Shown: positions 34,923 to 43,764 of the stretch, in pieces
Position numbering within the stretch: the stretch's first letter is position 1
Layout of the letters: each line of letters opens with the position of its first letter
Assembly (NCBI GenBank): GCA_023390555.1
Contig: JAEWCQ010000028.1
Span: 28,424-92,423, forward strand
From: Bacillota bacterium
GTDB taxonomy: Bacteria; Bacillota; Clostridia; Lachnospirales; Lachnospiraceae
Direction of reading: 5' to 3'
DNA length: 64,000 nucleotides
The notes under the pieces: generated by a model
Databases searched by the model: none
What the model was told of the DNA's origin: nothing
What the model saw: only the letters and a program-made list of their open reading frames with translations
Made by a program: the position numbers and the translations under genes

Positions 34923-35765
34923 ATGATTTGGAAGATAGTCGGAAACGTGAAATTTTTTTTGGATAAATGCAAAAGAGACAATATCAACGCATTTGCGGCG
35001 CAGTCCGCATTTTTTATCATATTATCATCCATTCCTTTTCTGATGGTGTTCAGTTCGCTGCTGAAATATACACCGGTAACGGAAAGTATGATTATGTCCA
35101 TCGTCAATCAGACTATGCCGGATTATGTTGCACCATTTTTTATTTCTGTCATCAATGAAGTATATAACAAATCGGTAGGTATTGTATCCCTTGCGGCAAT
35201 TGTGGCTGTCTGGTCGGCAGCAAAAGGTGTTCAGTATATGGCGAACGGACTGAATATCATAAATGATATACTGGAGACCAGAAACTGGTTCATTCTGCGC
35301 TTCTGGGCCATTATTTACACCGTTGTTTTCGTCCTTGCGATTGTAATCACGCTGGTCCTTCTGGTATTCGGAAAGACACTTAAGAATCTGGTTGTAGCTT
35401 ACATTCCAATCATGGGGCATGCCACGGAAGTCGTAATCGGTCTGCGAAGTCTGATCATGCTTGCCATACTGATCGTATTTTTTGCAGTCGTATTTAAAAT
35501 GCTGCCGAATCGGAATGCACCGCTGCGGACACAGCTTCCGGGGGCCGTACTCTGTGCAGTGGCATGGTATGTATTTTCCTTCGGATTGTCTGTCTATGTC
35601 GGATACTTTAATGGTTTCTCCATGTACGGCAGCCTGACAACAATCGTATTGATCATGCTTTGGCTTTACTTCTGTATGTATATCATGATGATGTGTGCGG
35701 AGATCAATGTGATCTTTCAGGACGTGTTTGAAAAATGGATGAAGAAGAAAAAAGGGAGAAGATGA
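34923..35765 (+). CDS. YihY/BrkB-family membrane protein
   Basis: A 280-residue integral membrane protein of the YihY/virulence-factor-BrkB family. The N-terminus MIWKIVGNVKFFLDKCKRDNI is followed by the family segment FAAQSAFFIILSSIPFL and about six hydrophobic helices (near 28-48, 90-105, 125-150, 168-190, 205-228 and 232-265), then a basic C-terminus (KWMKKKKGRR). The start is placed at 34923 behind AGAGAGG. The biochemical function of the family is not settled; an RNase BN role was proposed and later rejected. Confidence 0.88.
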   Translation: MIWKIVGNVKFFLDKCKRDNINAFAAQSAFFIILSSIPFLMVFSSLLKYTPVTESMIMSIVNQTMPDYVAPFFISVINEVYNKSVGIVSLAAIVAVWSAAKGVQYMANGLNIINDILETRNWFILRFWAIIYTVVFVLAIVITLVLLVFGKTLKNLVVAYIPIMGHATEVVIGLRSLIMLAILIVFFAVVFKMLPNRNAPLRTQLPGAVLCAVAWYVFSFGLSVYVGYFNGFSMYGSLTTIVLIMLWLYFCMYIMMMCAEINVIFQDVFEKWMKKKKGRR

Positions 35766-35844
35766 TCCACCCGTTAATATTTCCGGGTGAAATGACGGGC
35801 AGATGTTCCGCAAATCTTATATAATCAGGCAAGAAGGTGAGACT

Positions 35845-36678
35845 ATGGATTGGGTTGAAAGAATGAATCATGCGATTGACTACATTGAGAAAAATCTTTC
35901 TTGTGAGGTGGATGAAAAAGAAATTTGCAGGATAATGGCTTGTTCCTTTGCAATGTTTCAGGGAACGTTCACTCAAATTACGGGCATACCATTATCAGAA
36001 TATATCCGCCGTCGGAAATTGACCTGTGCTGCCTACGATTTGCAAAACACACAGCAGAAAGTCATCGACATTGCAATGAAATATGGATATCAATCAGCGG
36101 ATGCTTTTTCCGTGGCATTTAAGAGACTGCATCATGTCTCTCCTGCAGATGTAAGAAAGCCCGGAATAAAATTGACTTTCTATTGCCGTCTTCATTTCGC
36201 CTTAAAAATTGAAGGAGTTGATAAAATGGATTATACGGTAATTGAGAGAGCGCCATTTAAGGTGATCGGTGTCAGAAGGACAACACCTTATGGCGGTGGA
36301 ACCTGGGCTGTTGTAAAAAGTGATGGCAGTAATGAAGCAATCAAAGAACGGTGCGGTTATTTTTATGATCTGGGTCTTTGCTTTGGTTTTGGCGAAGATG
36401 GAAGCAATGATTATATGTGTGCTGTGGAATGGAACAAAGCGGAGGTGGAGGGTCTGGAAAGCTTCCGGTATCCCGCCGCAACATGGCTGAAATTCGAGGC
36501 CAGTGAGACTGTATCGGGACAGACGCTGGGAAATGTATGGCAGCACATCAACCATGAATTTTTACCTCAGAGTAAATATAGGAAATCCGGGCTTCCCACC
36601 ATTGAAAAATATGTGAGCTGGGATGAAGCAGCTGATACCTGCTTCGTGGAAATATGGATTCCTGTTGCTGCGAAGTAA
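35845..36678 (+). CDS. AraC-family regulator with GyrI-like effector domain
   Basis: A 277-residue MarA/Rob-style regulator. The N-terminal double helix-turn-helix (about 5-105) contains VDEKEICRIMACSFAMFQ and IDIAMKYGYQSADAFSVAFKRLH, followed by SPADVRK. The C-terminal GyrI-like/SOUL-like effector-binding domain (about 125-277) starts MDYTVIERAPFKVIGVR and ends CFVEIWIPV. Such proteins usually respond to amphipathic drugs. No transporter is directly adjacent except the divergently unrelated KimA gene downstream. ATG follows AAGGTGAG. Confidence 0.9.
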   Translation: MDWVERMNHAIDYIEKNLSCEVDEKEICRIMACSFAMFQGTFTQITGIPLSEYIRRRKLTCAAYDLQNTQQKVIDIAMKYGYQSADAFSVAFKRLHHVSPADVRKPGIKLTFYCRLHFALKIEGVDKMDYTVIERAPFKVIGVRRTTPYGGGTWAVVKSDGSNEAIKERCGYFYDLGLCFGFGEDGSNDYMCAVEWNKAEVEGLESFRYPAATWLKFEASETVSGQTLGNVWQHINHEFLPQSKYRKSGLPTIEKYVSWDEAADTCFVEIWIPVAAK

Positions 36679-36717
36679 TCGGGCAGATTTCAGACGTCAC
36701 ATAGATTGCGATAAAGA

Positions 36718-36758
36718 GTTTGTTAGAAGATCAAAATTCTAACAGACGCTTTTTTTTC
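36718..36758 (+). terminator. Rho-independent terminator after the AraC regulator gene
   Basis: TGTTAGAA (36721-36728) and TTCTAACA (36737-36744), then a T tract at 36750-36757. The following 165 bases (36759-36925) hold no gene or recognisable riboswitch that I can see. Confidence 0.8.
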
Positions 36759-36925
36759 TATAGAAAAGACCTTGTCACATCACCGTAAGAAAGCTACGAT
36801 TTCCCAATAGAAGCGAAATGCAATGTGTATGCAGGCTCTCACTTGTTTTCTTAGGGCAGCAGACTCTGGCAAAACAGGCGCGGCAGGCGGAAGGAGCGTA
36901 AACAATGGAAAAAGAAAAAATTCCC

Positions 36926-36954
36926 TTGACATAATATTTTGCCAAGACTATACT
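36926..36954 (+). promoter_or_regulatory. Predicted promoter of the KimA-like gene
   Basis: Consensus TTGACA (36926-36931), a 17-base spacer and TATACT (36949-36954). Confidence 0.8.
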
Positions 36955-36967
36955 ATCTTAATGGTGT

Positions 36968-36985
36968 TTTCCGACCAGTCGGAAA
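36968..36985. promoter_or_regulatory. TetR-type operator-like palindrome in the KimA leader
   Basis: TTTCCGA-CCAG-TCGGAAA, perfect 7-base arms, positioned at about +8 to +25 from the predicted start site. The GACCAGTC core is of the kind bound by TetR-family repressors. It could alternatively act as an RNA hairpin. Confidence 0.5.
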
Positions 36986-37033
36986 CTAAATTATTTTCTT
37001 GATTTTTACTATTATTTTAGGAGGAATTCCTTC

Positions 37034-38884
37034 ATGGACATCAAACAACTACTATTGGGTAAGCCGAAAAAAAATAACGAGATCAGTCATGAGAAGCTTT
37101 CTCGTATCTGGGGGCTTCCGATCATGGCAAGCGACGCTGTTTCATCTGTCGCATATGCGATTGAGGAGATTTTGCTGGTGTTGGTACCTGCAGTCGGTTT
37201 ATTGGCTTTTAAGTCTATCTCATTTGTAGTAATACCGATTTTATTGCTTTTATTGATTTTGATCATGTCTTATTCACAGATCATTGATCATTATCCAAAT
37301 GGCGGCGGAGCCTATTGTGTTGCAAAGGAGAATCTGGGAGTTACCGCGTCTCTTTTGACAGCGTCTGCCCTGGTCATTGATTATATTATGACGGTAGCGG
37401 TAAGTATATCCTCAGCAACGGCAGCACTTTCTTCTGCTTTTCCTGTTTTGCATGACTATCGGGTGCTGTTTTCCCTTGTCTGCATTTTTATTATTACCTT
37501 AATCAATTTAAAAGGAGCGAGAGAGGCCTCCAAAATTTTTGGGCTTCCGACTTACCTGTTTATTTTATCCATGGTGATTTTGATTGTGGCAGGATTTTTC
37601 AGGTTGATAACCGGAAATCTTCAGCCGATTACTTATACGGATGCTTTTTTACCGAAAGAAACGATTCAGGGAATCGGTGTTATCATCTTGTTGAGAGCCT
37701 TTTCTTCCGGCTGCTCGGCGATGTCAGGAATTGAAGCAGTAAGTGATTCTGTTCCGAGCTTTAAAGAGCCTTCGGTGCGAAATGCAAAGCATATCCTGTA
37801 TATGCTGGCTGCTACGATTATATTTATATTTGGCGGAATCTCTGTTCTTGCCATTAAGCTGCAGGCGATACCGATTACCGGACACACAGTCTTGTCTCAG
37901 ATTGCTGCTGCGGTTTTCGGCAGAACACCGATGTACTATGTGATTCAGCTGTTCACGGCACTGATCTTGATTCTGGCGGCAAATACGGCATTTAACGGTC
38001 TGCCGCAGCTGCTCTATATGCTTGCACATGACGGTTATGTACCGCGTCAGTTTTCACAGCGAGGAATGAAACTGAGTTTTTCAAACGGAATTATGTTTAT
38101 TTTCGCAGCGGCATCGATTCTTGTGATTATCTTCCAGAGTGATACACACAAATTAATACCGTTGTATTCTGTGGGTGTTTTTATTTCCTTTACAATTGCA
38201 CAGTTCGGTATGTTCCGAAAGTGGATTAATATGAAGGAGAAGAACTGGCAGTACAAATGCTGGATTAATGGTTTCGGTGCGTTGGTTACACTGGTTGTTT
38301 CGTGTATCGTATTCTACACAAAATTTTTAGCAGGTGCATGGCTTTTGAGTATTGCGATTCCGGGACTGATGGTCATGATGCTTTCGATTCATAAGCACTA
38401 TGCTGCTATTGGAAAGGAACTCAGCTTAGATAAGTTTTTCCCGTATTATGACCCCAATGCTGTTTCTTCCACGCAGTGTATTCTGCTGGTGCATGACATC
38501 AATAAGCCGTTTTTGAAAGCGGTCAATTATGCCAACTCGATTTCGAATGATATCACGGCAGTCCATGTATGCCGTCATCCGGAGCATGCAGAAGCTTTGC
38601 GGAAGCAGTGGAAGACGTATAATGTACCGATTAAGCTTTCCATTATTGAAACACCGTATAATGATATTATAAAACCGTTGGATGATTATTTGTGGGAGCG
38701 CGAAAAAGCACTGAAGCATGGAGAGAATATATCCGTTATTATAATCAAGTTCATTTCCGAGCATTGGTACGACAGGCTATTGCACAACCCGACGACGTAT
38801 TTTATCAGCCATAATTTAAATAAGCATAAAAATGTTTCTACCGTTATTTTACCGTTCCATTATAAATTTTCAAAGAAACTGTAA
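37034..38884 (+). CDS. KimA-like high-affinity potassium importer (APC superfamily)
   Basis: A 616-residue transporter closely resembling B. subtilis KimA (formerly YdaO). Shared features are the N-terminal LLLGKPKK, the segment MASDAVSSVAYAIEEIL, the intracellular-loop motif YPNGGGAYCVAKENLG, DYIMTVAVSIS and SAFPVLHDYRVLFS. About 12 membrane helices span residues 40-465. A C-terminal cytoplasmic domain (about 480-616) begins SLDKFFPYYDPN, as in KimA. KimA imports K+ and is inhibited by cyclic di-AMP. Unlike B. subtilis kimA, the predicted 73-base leader is too short for a cyclic di-AMP riboswitch. General APC amino-acid permease is the less likely alternative. RBS TTAGGAGG. Confidence 0.8.
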   Translation: MDIKQLLLGKPKKNNEISHEKLSRIWGLPIMASDAVSSVAYAIEEILLVLVPAVGLLAFKSISFVVIPILLLLLILIMSYSQIIDHYPNGGGAYCVAKENLGVTASLLTASALVIDYIMTVAVSISSATAALSSAFPVLHDYRVLFSLVCIFIITLINLKGAREASKIFGLPTYLFILSMVILIVAGFFRLITGNLQPITYTDAFLPKETIQGIGVIILLRAFSSGCSAMSGIEAVSDSVPSFKEPSVRNAKHILYMLAATIIFIFGGISVLAIKLQAIPITGHTVLSQIAAAVFGRTPMYYVIQLFTALILILAANTAFNGLPQLLYMLAHDGYVPRQFSQRGMKLSFSNGIMFIFAAASILVIIFQSDTHKLIPLYSVGVFISFTIAQFGMFRKWINMKEKNWQYKCWINGFGALVTLVVSCIVFYTKFLAGAWLLSIAIPGLMVMMLSIHKHYAAIGKELSLDKFFPYYDPNAVSSTQCILLVHDINKPFLKAVNYANSISNDITAVHVCRHPEHAEALRKQWKTYNVPIKLSIIETPYNDIIKPLDDYLWEREKALKHGENISVIIIKFISEHWYDRLLHNPTTYFISHNLNKHKNVSTVILPFHYKFSKKL

Positions 38885-38894
38885 GAATTGAGCG

Positions 38895-38922
38895 AAAGGC
38901 CGGCTATTTAGCCGGCCTTTTT
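38895..38922 (+). terminator. Rho-independent terminator after the KimA-like gene
   Basis: A G+C-rich perfect hairpin, AAAGGCCGGCTA with TAGCCGGCCTTT, and a T run. Confidence 0.9.
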
Positions 38923-38961
38923 ATGTACATTTTTCCAAGTGGCATGCTGTTATTCTTTTTG

Positions 38962-38990
38962 TTGACATCCTTTCTGTTATCCTTTATAAT
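38962..38990 (+). promoter_or_regulatory. Predicted promoter of the ECF S-component gene
   Basis: Perfect consensus: TTGACA (38962-38967), a 17-base spacer, TATAAT (38985-38990). Such a strong promoter usually needs a repressor. Confidence 0.85.
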
Positions 38991-38993
38991 TAC

Positions 38994-39056
38994 ACCTGAC
39001 AAGACAGCTATCATGTCTATTGTAAACGCATTTATTTGCAATTGGAAATGAATGCG
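38994..39056 (+). promoter_or_regulatory. Imperfect palindrome and stem-loop in the ECF S-component leader
   Basis: At the predicted start site, ACCTGACAAGACAGCT (38994-39009) is an imperfect palindrome in operator position. Downstream, CGCATTTATTT (39027-39037) pairs with AAATGAATGCG (39046-39056), 11 base pairs with one G-U. Either could repress the strong promoter; the first vaguely resembles NiaR-type niacin operators (from memory, unverified). Confidence 0.35.
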
Positions 39057-39104
39057 AGTTACATAACCAATATTATTTTCTTCAAAAGGGAAAGGATCAA
39101 AATT

Positions 39105-39689
39105 ATGTCAAACAATGTTTCAAAGAAAGTAATGCTCATCTGTACAGCTGGTCTGTTGAGCGCAATCGGTATCATGATTCCGATGTTTGCACCAAAGATT
39201 ATCATTGAACCAGCCTCTTTTACGCTTGCAAGCCATGTGGCTATTTTTATTGCAATGTTCATCTCACCTGAGATGGCGATATCGGTAGCGTTGATTTCCA
39301 GTATGGGCTTTTTTATTGCAGGGTTTCCATTAGTGGTCGTTCTTCGTGCACTGACACATCTGATTTTTGCAACGACAGGTGCATTCATTCTTAAAAAGCA
39401 TCATGATATCCTGTTATCCCCAAAAACCATGATTCCATTTGGTCTGCTGCTTGCTTTGATTCATGCGGTCGGTGAAGTGACGGTTGTCTGTCTGTATTAT
39501 TTTGGTACGGGAGCAACGACAAGCCTCTATTATGTTTTTGGATTAGTAGGACTTGGAACGATTATTCACAGCATGGTAGATTATTCAATTGCCGTCCTGG
39601 TATGGAGTCCGTTACAGCATGTGATCGCCATTCCGGCGAATGCAAGAATAAAAAGAACTGCAAAGCGGAGTACGCAGAGTGCGTCATAA
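39105..39689 (+). CDS. ECF transporter S component, possibly niacin
   Basis: A 194-residue, very hydrophobic protein with about six membrane segments: CTAGLLSAIGIMIPMF near the N-terminus, ASHVAIFIAMFISPEMA, MGFFIAGFPLVVVLRALTH, LLALIHAVGEVTVVCLYYF and others. The pattern fits substrate-capture S components of energy-coupling-factor vitamin transporters. The ATG at 39105 follows AAAGG. No EcfA/EcfT genes are adjacent, so it would use a shared energising module (group II). Niacin is suggested by overall resemblance to NiaX-type S components and by the leader palindrome, but the substrate is not certain. A basic C-terminus (RIKRTAKRS) is cytoplasmic. Confidence 0.7.
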   Translation: MSNNVSKKVMLICTAGLLSAIGIMIPMFAPKIIIEPASFTLASHVAIFIAMFISPEMAISVALISSMGFFIAGFPLVVVLRALTHLIFATTGAFILKKHHDILLSPKTMIPFGLLLALIHAVGEVTVVCLYYFGTGATTSLYYVFGLVGLGTIIHSMVDYSIAVLVWSPLQHVIAIPANARIKRTAKRSTQSAS

Positions 39690-39718
39690 GCTGCCTGTGA
39701 TTGGAAAAGAAAAAAAGG

Positions 39719-39747
39719 TTGATGTTTCAAAAATGCTGTGGTATATT
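39719..39747 (+). promoter_or_regulatory. Predicted promoter of the pheST T-box leader
   Basis: TTGATG (39719-39724), a 17-base spacer and TATATT (39742-39747). Confidence 0.6.
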
Positions 39748-39753
39748 AAGCAT

Positions 39754-40001
39754 ATGTATGAAAATGCTTAGAAAGTGTCAAGTAGATTCTTATACTTTTT
39801 ACAGAGAGAGGAAGTAGATGGCTGAGAGCTTCCTTAAGGTAAGGTAGGGATTGAATTTCGCACCGGAGCAGCATGAGTGAATTCAGTAACTTATGACGGT
39901 TCGTGCACGTTACGCATTTGAGAGCCTGGAAGTAATTTCAGGAATCAGGGTGGTATCGCGGAGTATAGCTTCGTCCCTTTTAGGGACGAAGTTTTTTTAT
40001 T
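39754..40001 (+). promoter_or_regulatory. T-box riboswitch of pheS-pheT
   Basis: The T-box sequence CAGGGTGGTATCGCGG (39946-39961) matches the consensus AGGGUGGNACCGCG, and the competing terminator CTTCGTCCC/GGGACGAAG with a T7 tract lies at about 39968-39998. The large Stem I spans about 39800-39890. The likely specifier codon is TTC (Phe) at 39857-39859 in TTGAATTTCGCACC, agreeing with the downstream genes. Uncharged tRNA-Phe would stabilise the antiterminator and allow transcription of pheST. Confidence 0.92.
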
Positions 40002-40069
40002 TGTAGGAATGACTTTGTTGTGTTGAGATACCAAAGTTATGATACCTATGAATCAAAAAGCAATTCGTT

Positions 40070-40101
40070 CTTTTATCGGAAAGGGCCTGTTCGGATAAAA
40101 G
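40070..40101 (+). other. Stem-loop between T-box terminator and pheS
   Basis: CTTTTATC (40070-40077) and GATAAAAG (40094-40101), 8 base pairs plus a 3-pair inner stem, without a T tract. It could be a processing or stability element. The rest of 40002-40158 shows nothing else I can name. Confidence 0.35.
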
Positions 40102-40158
40102 GTAAAAGCGTTTAAAAATCATACTCTGATGAGAGAAAAAATAAAAAGGAGAATTCGC

Positions 40159-41178
40159 ATGAAAGAAAGACTGCAGAAAATGAAGGAAGAAGCAATCCGA
40201 CAGATTGAAAGTTCGGAAGAACTGACAAAATTAAATGATGTCCGTGTCGCCTTCCTTGGAAAAAAAGGTGAATTAACCGCTGTATTAAAAGGAATGAAGG
40301 ATGTTCTTCCGCAAGAGCGGCCGTTGGTTGGACAGCTGGTGAATGACACCAGAGAGGAAATTGAAAAAAAGCTGGAGGAAACAAGGCAGAAACTGGAAGC
40401 AGCGGCAATGGAAGTGAAATTAAAAGAAGAAGTCATTGACGTAACACTTCCGTCCAAAAAGAATAAGGTCGGGCATCGCCATCCGAATACAATTGCGTTG
40501 GAAGAAGTGGAACGGATTTTTACCGGCATGGGTTACGAAGTCGTAGAAGGGCCGGAAGTTGAATACGATTACTATAATTTTGAGGCACTGAATATCCCGG
40601 AAAACCATCCGGCCAAGGATGAGCAGGATACATTCTATGTAAATGAGAAGATGGTACTTCGTACACAGACCTCACCGGTGCAGGTGCGGGTGATGGAACA
40701 GGGAAAATTGCCGATTCGTATGCTGGCTCCGGGACGTGTGTTTCGTTCCGATGAAGTCGATGCGACACATTCTCCTTCCTTTCATCAGATTGAGGGAATG
40801 GTAATCGATAAAAATATAACGTTTGCAGATTTAAAAGGTACTTTACAGGAGTTTGCTTCAAAATTATTCGGCCCGGATACAAAGGTGAAATTCCGGCCGC
40901 ATCACTTCCCGTTTACGGAGCCAAGTGCGGAAATGGATGTTACCTGCTTTAAATGCGGCGGAAAAGGATGTCGTTTCTGTAAGGGAGAGGGCTGGATTGA
41001 AATTTTGGGATGCGGAATGGTGCATCCGAAAGTGTTGAAAATGAGCGGCATTGACCCGAATGAATACTCCGGATTTGCATTCGGTGTTGGACTGGAACGT
41101 ATTGCGCTATTAAAATACGAAATTGATGATATGCGCTTATTGTACGAAAATGATGAGCGTTTTCTCAAGCAGTTCTAA
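40159..41178 (+). CDS. pheS: Phenylalanyl-tRNA synthetase alpha subunit
   Basis: Catalytic subunit of the (alpha-beta)2 enzyme, 339 residues. An N-terminal coiled coil (1-90) is followed by the class II catalytic core with HPNTIALEEVERIF, motif 2 in MLAPGRVFRSDEVDATHSP, HHFPFTEPSAEMDV and motif 3 in GFAFGVGLERIALLKY. A cysteine cluster (CFKCGGKGCRFCKGEGW, about 264-280) is typical of bacterial PheS. ATG 40159 is preferred over 40129 because AAAGGAG precedes it. pheT starts 25 bases later. Confidence 0.97.
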   Translation: MKERLQKMKEEAIRQIESSEELTKLNDVRVAFLGKKGELTAVLKGMKDVLPQERPLVGQLVNDTREEIEKKLEETRQKLEAAAMEVKLKEEVIDVTLPSKKNKVGHRHPNTIALEEVERIFTGMGYEVVEGPEVEYDYYNFEALNIPENHPAKDEQDTFYVNEKMVLRTQTSPVQVRVMEQGKLPIRMLAPGRVFRSDEVDATHSPSFHQIEGMVIDKNITFADLKGTLQEFASKLFGPDTKVKFRPHHFPFTEPSAEMDVTCFKCGGKGCRFCKGEGWIEILGCGMVHPKVLKMSGIDPNEYSGFAFGVGLERIALLKYEIDDMRLLYENDERFLKQF

Positions 41179-41203
41179 CGAATAAAAAGAAAAGGAGAAC
41201 ATT

Positions 41204-43624
41204 ATGAATACTTCATTAAAATGGATAGAGGCACTGGTGCCGGGGCTCGCTGTATCGGCACAGGAATATACCGATGCCATGATCTTATCCGGATCCAAGG
41301 TTGAGTGCTATACGAAGCTGGATGCGGATCTGGATAAGATTGTCATCGGGCAGATTCAAAAAATCGAACGGCATCCGGATGCGGATAAATTGATTATTTG
41401 TCAGGTGGAAATCGGAAATGGTGAACTGACGCAGATTGTTACCGGTGCACCGAACGTAAAAGAGGGAGATAAGGTGCCGGTGGTTTTGGACGCAGGACGT
41501 GTCGCCGGCGGTCATGACGGAAAACCGGCACCGGGCGGTGTAAAGATCAAAAAAGGCAAGTTGAGAGGAATCGAATCTAATGGGATGCTCTGCTCAATTG
41601 AAGAGCTTGGCTCCAATCGTGACATGTACCCGGAGGCACCGGAATATGGGATTTACATTTTTGGTGATGATGCAGAAGTCGGAACGAGTGCGGTCACTGC
41701 GCTTGGACTGGATGATACGATTGTGGAATATGAGATTACCAATAACCGGGTAGACTGCTTTTCTATCCTTGGAATCGCAAGAGAAGCAGCAGCCACATTT
41801 GAGAAAAAATTTGTTCCCCCGGTGGTTACTGAGACCGGAAATGGCGAAAATGTCAAGGATTATATCAGGGTGACAATCCAAGATACGGATCTCTGCCCGC
41901 GTTATACGGCAAGAGTTGTAAAAAATATTCAGATTGCCCCATCTCCAAAGTGGATGCAGGAGAGACTGCGTGCGCAGGGAATTCGTCCGATCAATAATAT
42001 CGTAGACATTACGAACTATGTCATGGAAGAATACGGTCAGCCAATGCATGCCTACGACTGGGATACGATTGCAGGAAAAGAGATCATAGTCAGAAGAGCC
42101 GCAAAAGACGAGACGTTTGTCACACTGGACGGACAGGAAAGAACCATGGATGAGTCTGTGCTTATGATTTGTGACGGTGAGAAGGCTGTCGGGATTGCCG
42201 GTATTATGGGCGGGGAAAATTCGATGATTACCGATCAGGTACACACGATGTTATTTGAAGCGGCATGTTTTGATGGAACCAATATCCGTCTGTCAAGCAA
42301 GCGGATCGGACTGCGTACGGATGCTTCTGCAAAATTCGAAAAGGGACTTGACCCGAATCTTGCGCTTGCGGCTATGAACCGTGCCTGCCAGTTAATCGAA
42401 GAGCTGGGAGCAGGTGAAGTTGTCGGTGGCGCCGTGGATATCTACAGCAAGGTAAAAGAGGGAAGAACAATTCTGTTTGAGCCGGATAAATACAACAAAC
42501 TGCTTGGAACCAAAATTTCACCGGAGACGATGCTGGAGTATTTCGGCCGTCTTGAACTTGGTTATGATAAAGAGAAAAACGAAGTAAAGATTCCATCCTG
42601 GAGACAGGATCTGGAATGTGATTCCGATCTTGCGGAAGAGGTCGCCAGATTTTTCGGCTATGCGAATATTCCGACAACACTGCCGAGCGGCGAAGCAACC
42701 ACAGGTATGCTGAGCTTCAAACTGCGCCTGGAACAGGTCGCAAGAGATATTGCCGAATTCTGCGGCTTTTCGCAGGCGATGACATATTCCTTTGAAAGCC
42801 CGAAGGTATTTGATAAATTATTACTGCCGGCGGACTCTCCGCTGCGTAATGCCGTGGTGATATCCAACCCGCTGGGTGAGGATTTCAGTATTATGAGAAC
42901 CATTTCCCTGAACGGAATGCTTACCTCTCTTGCCACGAACTACAACAGACGAAATAAAGATGTACGCCTTTATGAAATCGGAAATATCTATCTTCCGAAG
43001 CAGGTGCCTGTTACGGAACTTCCGGATGAACGGATACAGTTCACGCTTGGAATGTATGGAGAGGGCGATTTCTATACGATGAAAGGTGTAGTAGAAGAAT
43101 TTTTCTATAAAGTTGGCATGAACCAGAAGATTCATTATGATCCGAATGCCGGAAAGACCTTTCTGCATCCGGGGCGTCAGGCGAATATTGTCTATCGGGA
43201 TACGGTGGTCGGATATCTGGGAGAAGTGCATCCGGCAGTCGCTGCTAATTATAATATCAAAGATCGTGTCTATGTGGCGGTTCTCGATATGCCATATATC
43301 GTGGAGTGGGCAACGTTCGACCGCAAATACACTGGGATTGCGAAGTTCCCGGCAGCTTCCCGTGATATCAGTATGGTGGTTCCGAAAAACATACTGGCCG
43401 GAGACATTGAAAACGTGTTTGACACACGAGGCGGAAAGAATCTGGAAAGCTATGCATTGTTCGATATTTACGAGGGCTCACAGATCAAAGCCGGCTATAA
43501 ATCGGTGGCTTACTCTTTAATCTTCCGTGCGAAAGACCGGAATCTGGAAGAGGCAGATGTCACATCAGCCATGCAAAAGATTTTGAAAGCGTTAGAAGGA
43601 ATGGGAATCGAGCTTCGTGCGTAA
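41204..43624 (+). CDS. pheT: Phenylalanyl-tRNA synthetase beta subunit
   Basis: The 806-residue partner of PheS. Domain order: N-terminal OB-fold tRNA-binding domain (about 38-150, with GQIQKIERHPDADKL), B3/B4 editing region (about 210-390, with IVDITNYVMEEYGQPMHAYD), B5 (about 405-475), catalytic-like core (about 490-690) and C-terminal ferredoxin-like anticodon-binding domain (about 712-806, starting near KFPAASRDISMVV). It ends the operon before a strong terminator. Confidence 0.97.
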   Translation: MNTSLKWIEALVPGLAVSAQEYTDAMILSGSKVECYTKLDADLDKIVIGQIQKIERHPDADKLIICQVEIGNGELTQIVTGAPNVKEGDKVPVVLDAGRVAGGHDGKPAPGGVKIKKGKLRGIESNGMLCSIEELGSNRDMYPEAPEYGIYIFGDDAEVGTSAVTALGLDDTIVEYEITNNRVDCFSILGIAREAAATFEKKFVPPVVTETGNGENVKDYIRVTIQDTDLCPRYTARVVKNIQIAPSPKWMQERLRAQGIRPINNIVDITNYVMEEYGQPMHAYDWDTIAGKEIIVRRAAKDETFVTLDGQERTMDESVLMICDGEKAVGIAGIMGGENSMITDQVHTMLFEAACFDGTNIRLSSKRIGLRTDASAKFEKGLDPNLALAAMNRACQLIEELGAGEVVGGAVDIYSKVKEGRTILFEPDKYNKLLGTKISPETMLEYFGRLELGYDKEKNEVKIPSWRQDLECDSDLAEEVARFFGYANIPTTLPSGEATTGMLSFKLRLEQVARDIAEFCGFSQAMTYSFESPKVFDKLLLPADSPLRNAVVISNPLGEDFSIMRTISLNGMLTSLATNYNRRNKDVRLYEIGNIYLPKQVPVTELPDERIQFTLGMYGEGDFYTMKGVVEEFFYKVGMNQKIHYDPNAGKTFLHPGRQANIVYRDTVVGYLGEVHPAVAANYNIKDRVYVAVLDMPYIVEWATFDRKYTGIAKFPAASRDISMVVPKNILAGDIENVFDTRGGKNLESYALFDIYEGSQIKAGYKSVAYSLIFRAKDRNLEEADVTSAMQKILKALEGMGIELRA

Positions 43625-43644
43625 TCACAGAAAAAAGATTCTGC

Positions 43645-43675
43645 AAAAGAGAGTGGATCATCCACTCTCTTTTTT
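43645..43675 (+). terminator. Rho-independent terminator after pheT
   Basis: AAAAGAGAGTGGA/TCCACTCTCTTTT around a TCA loop, then a T run. Confidence 0.9.
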
Positions 43676-43678
43676 GTG

Positions 43679-43707
43679 TTGCGAAACAGCCTGCAATGTC
43701 CTATACT
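43679..43707 (+). promoter_or_regulatory. Predicted promoter of queA
   Basis: TTGCGA (43679-43684), a 17-base spacer and TATACT (43702-43707). Confidence 0.6.
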
Positions 43708-43764
43708 ATCATAGGAAGTTTTCCAAGGATAATTTCACGCAGGATGCGTATAAGGAGATAAGAA

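Noticed and set aside
35768..35789. CACCCG/CGGGTG hairpin before the AraC regulator gene as a terminator
   Set aside because: No T tract on either strand and only 6 pairs.
36679..37033. Cyclic di-AMP (ydaO) riboswitch before the KimA-like gene
   Set aside because: I find none of the conserved riboswitch segments, and a consensus promoter lies only about 80 bases before the gene.
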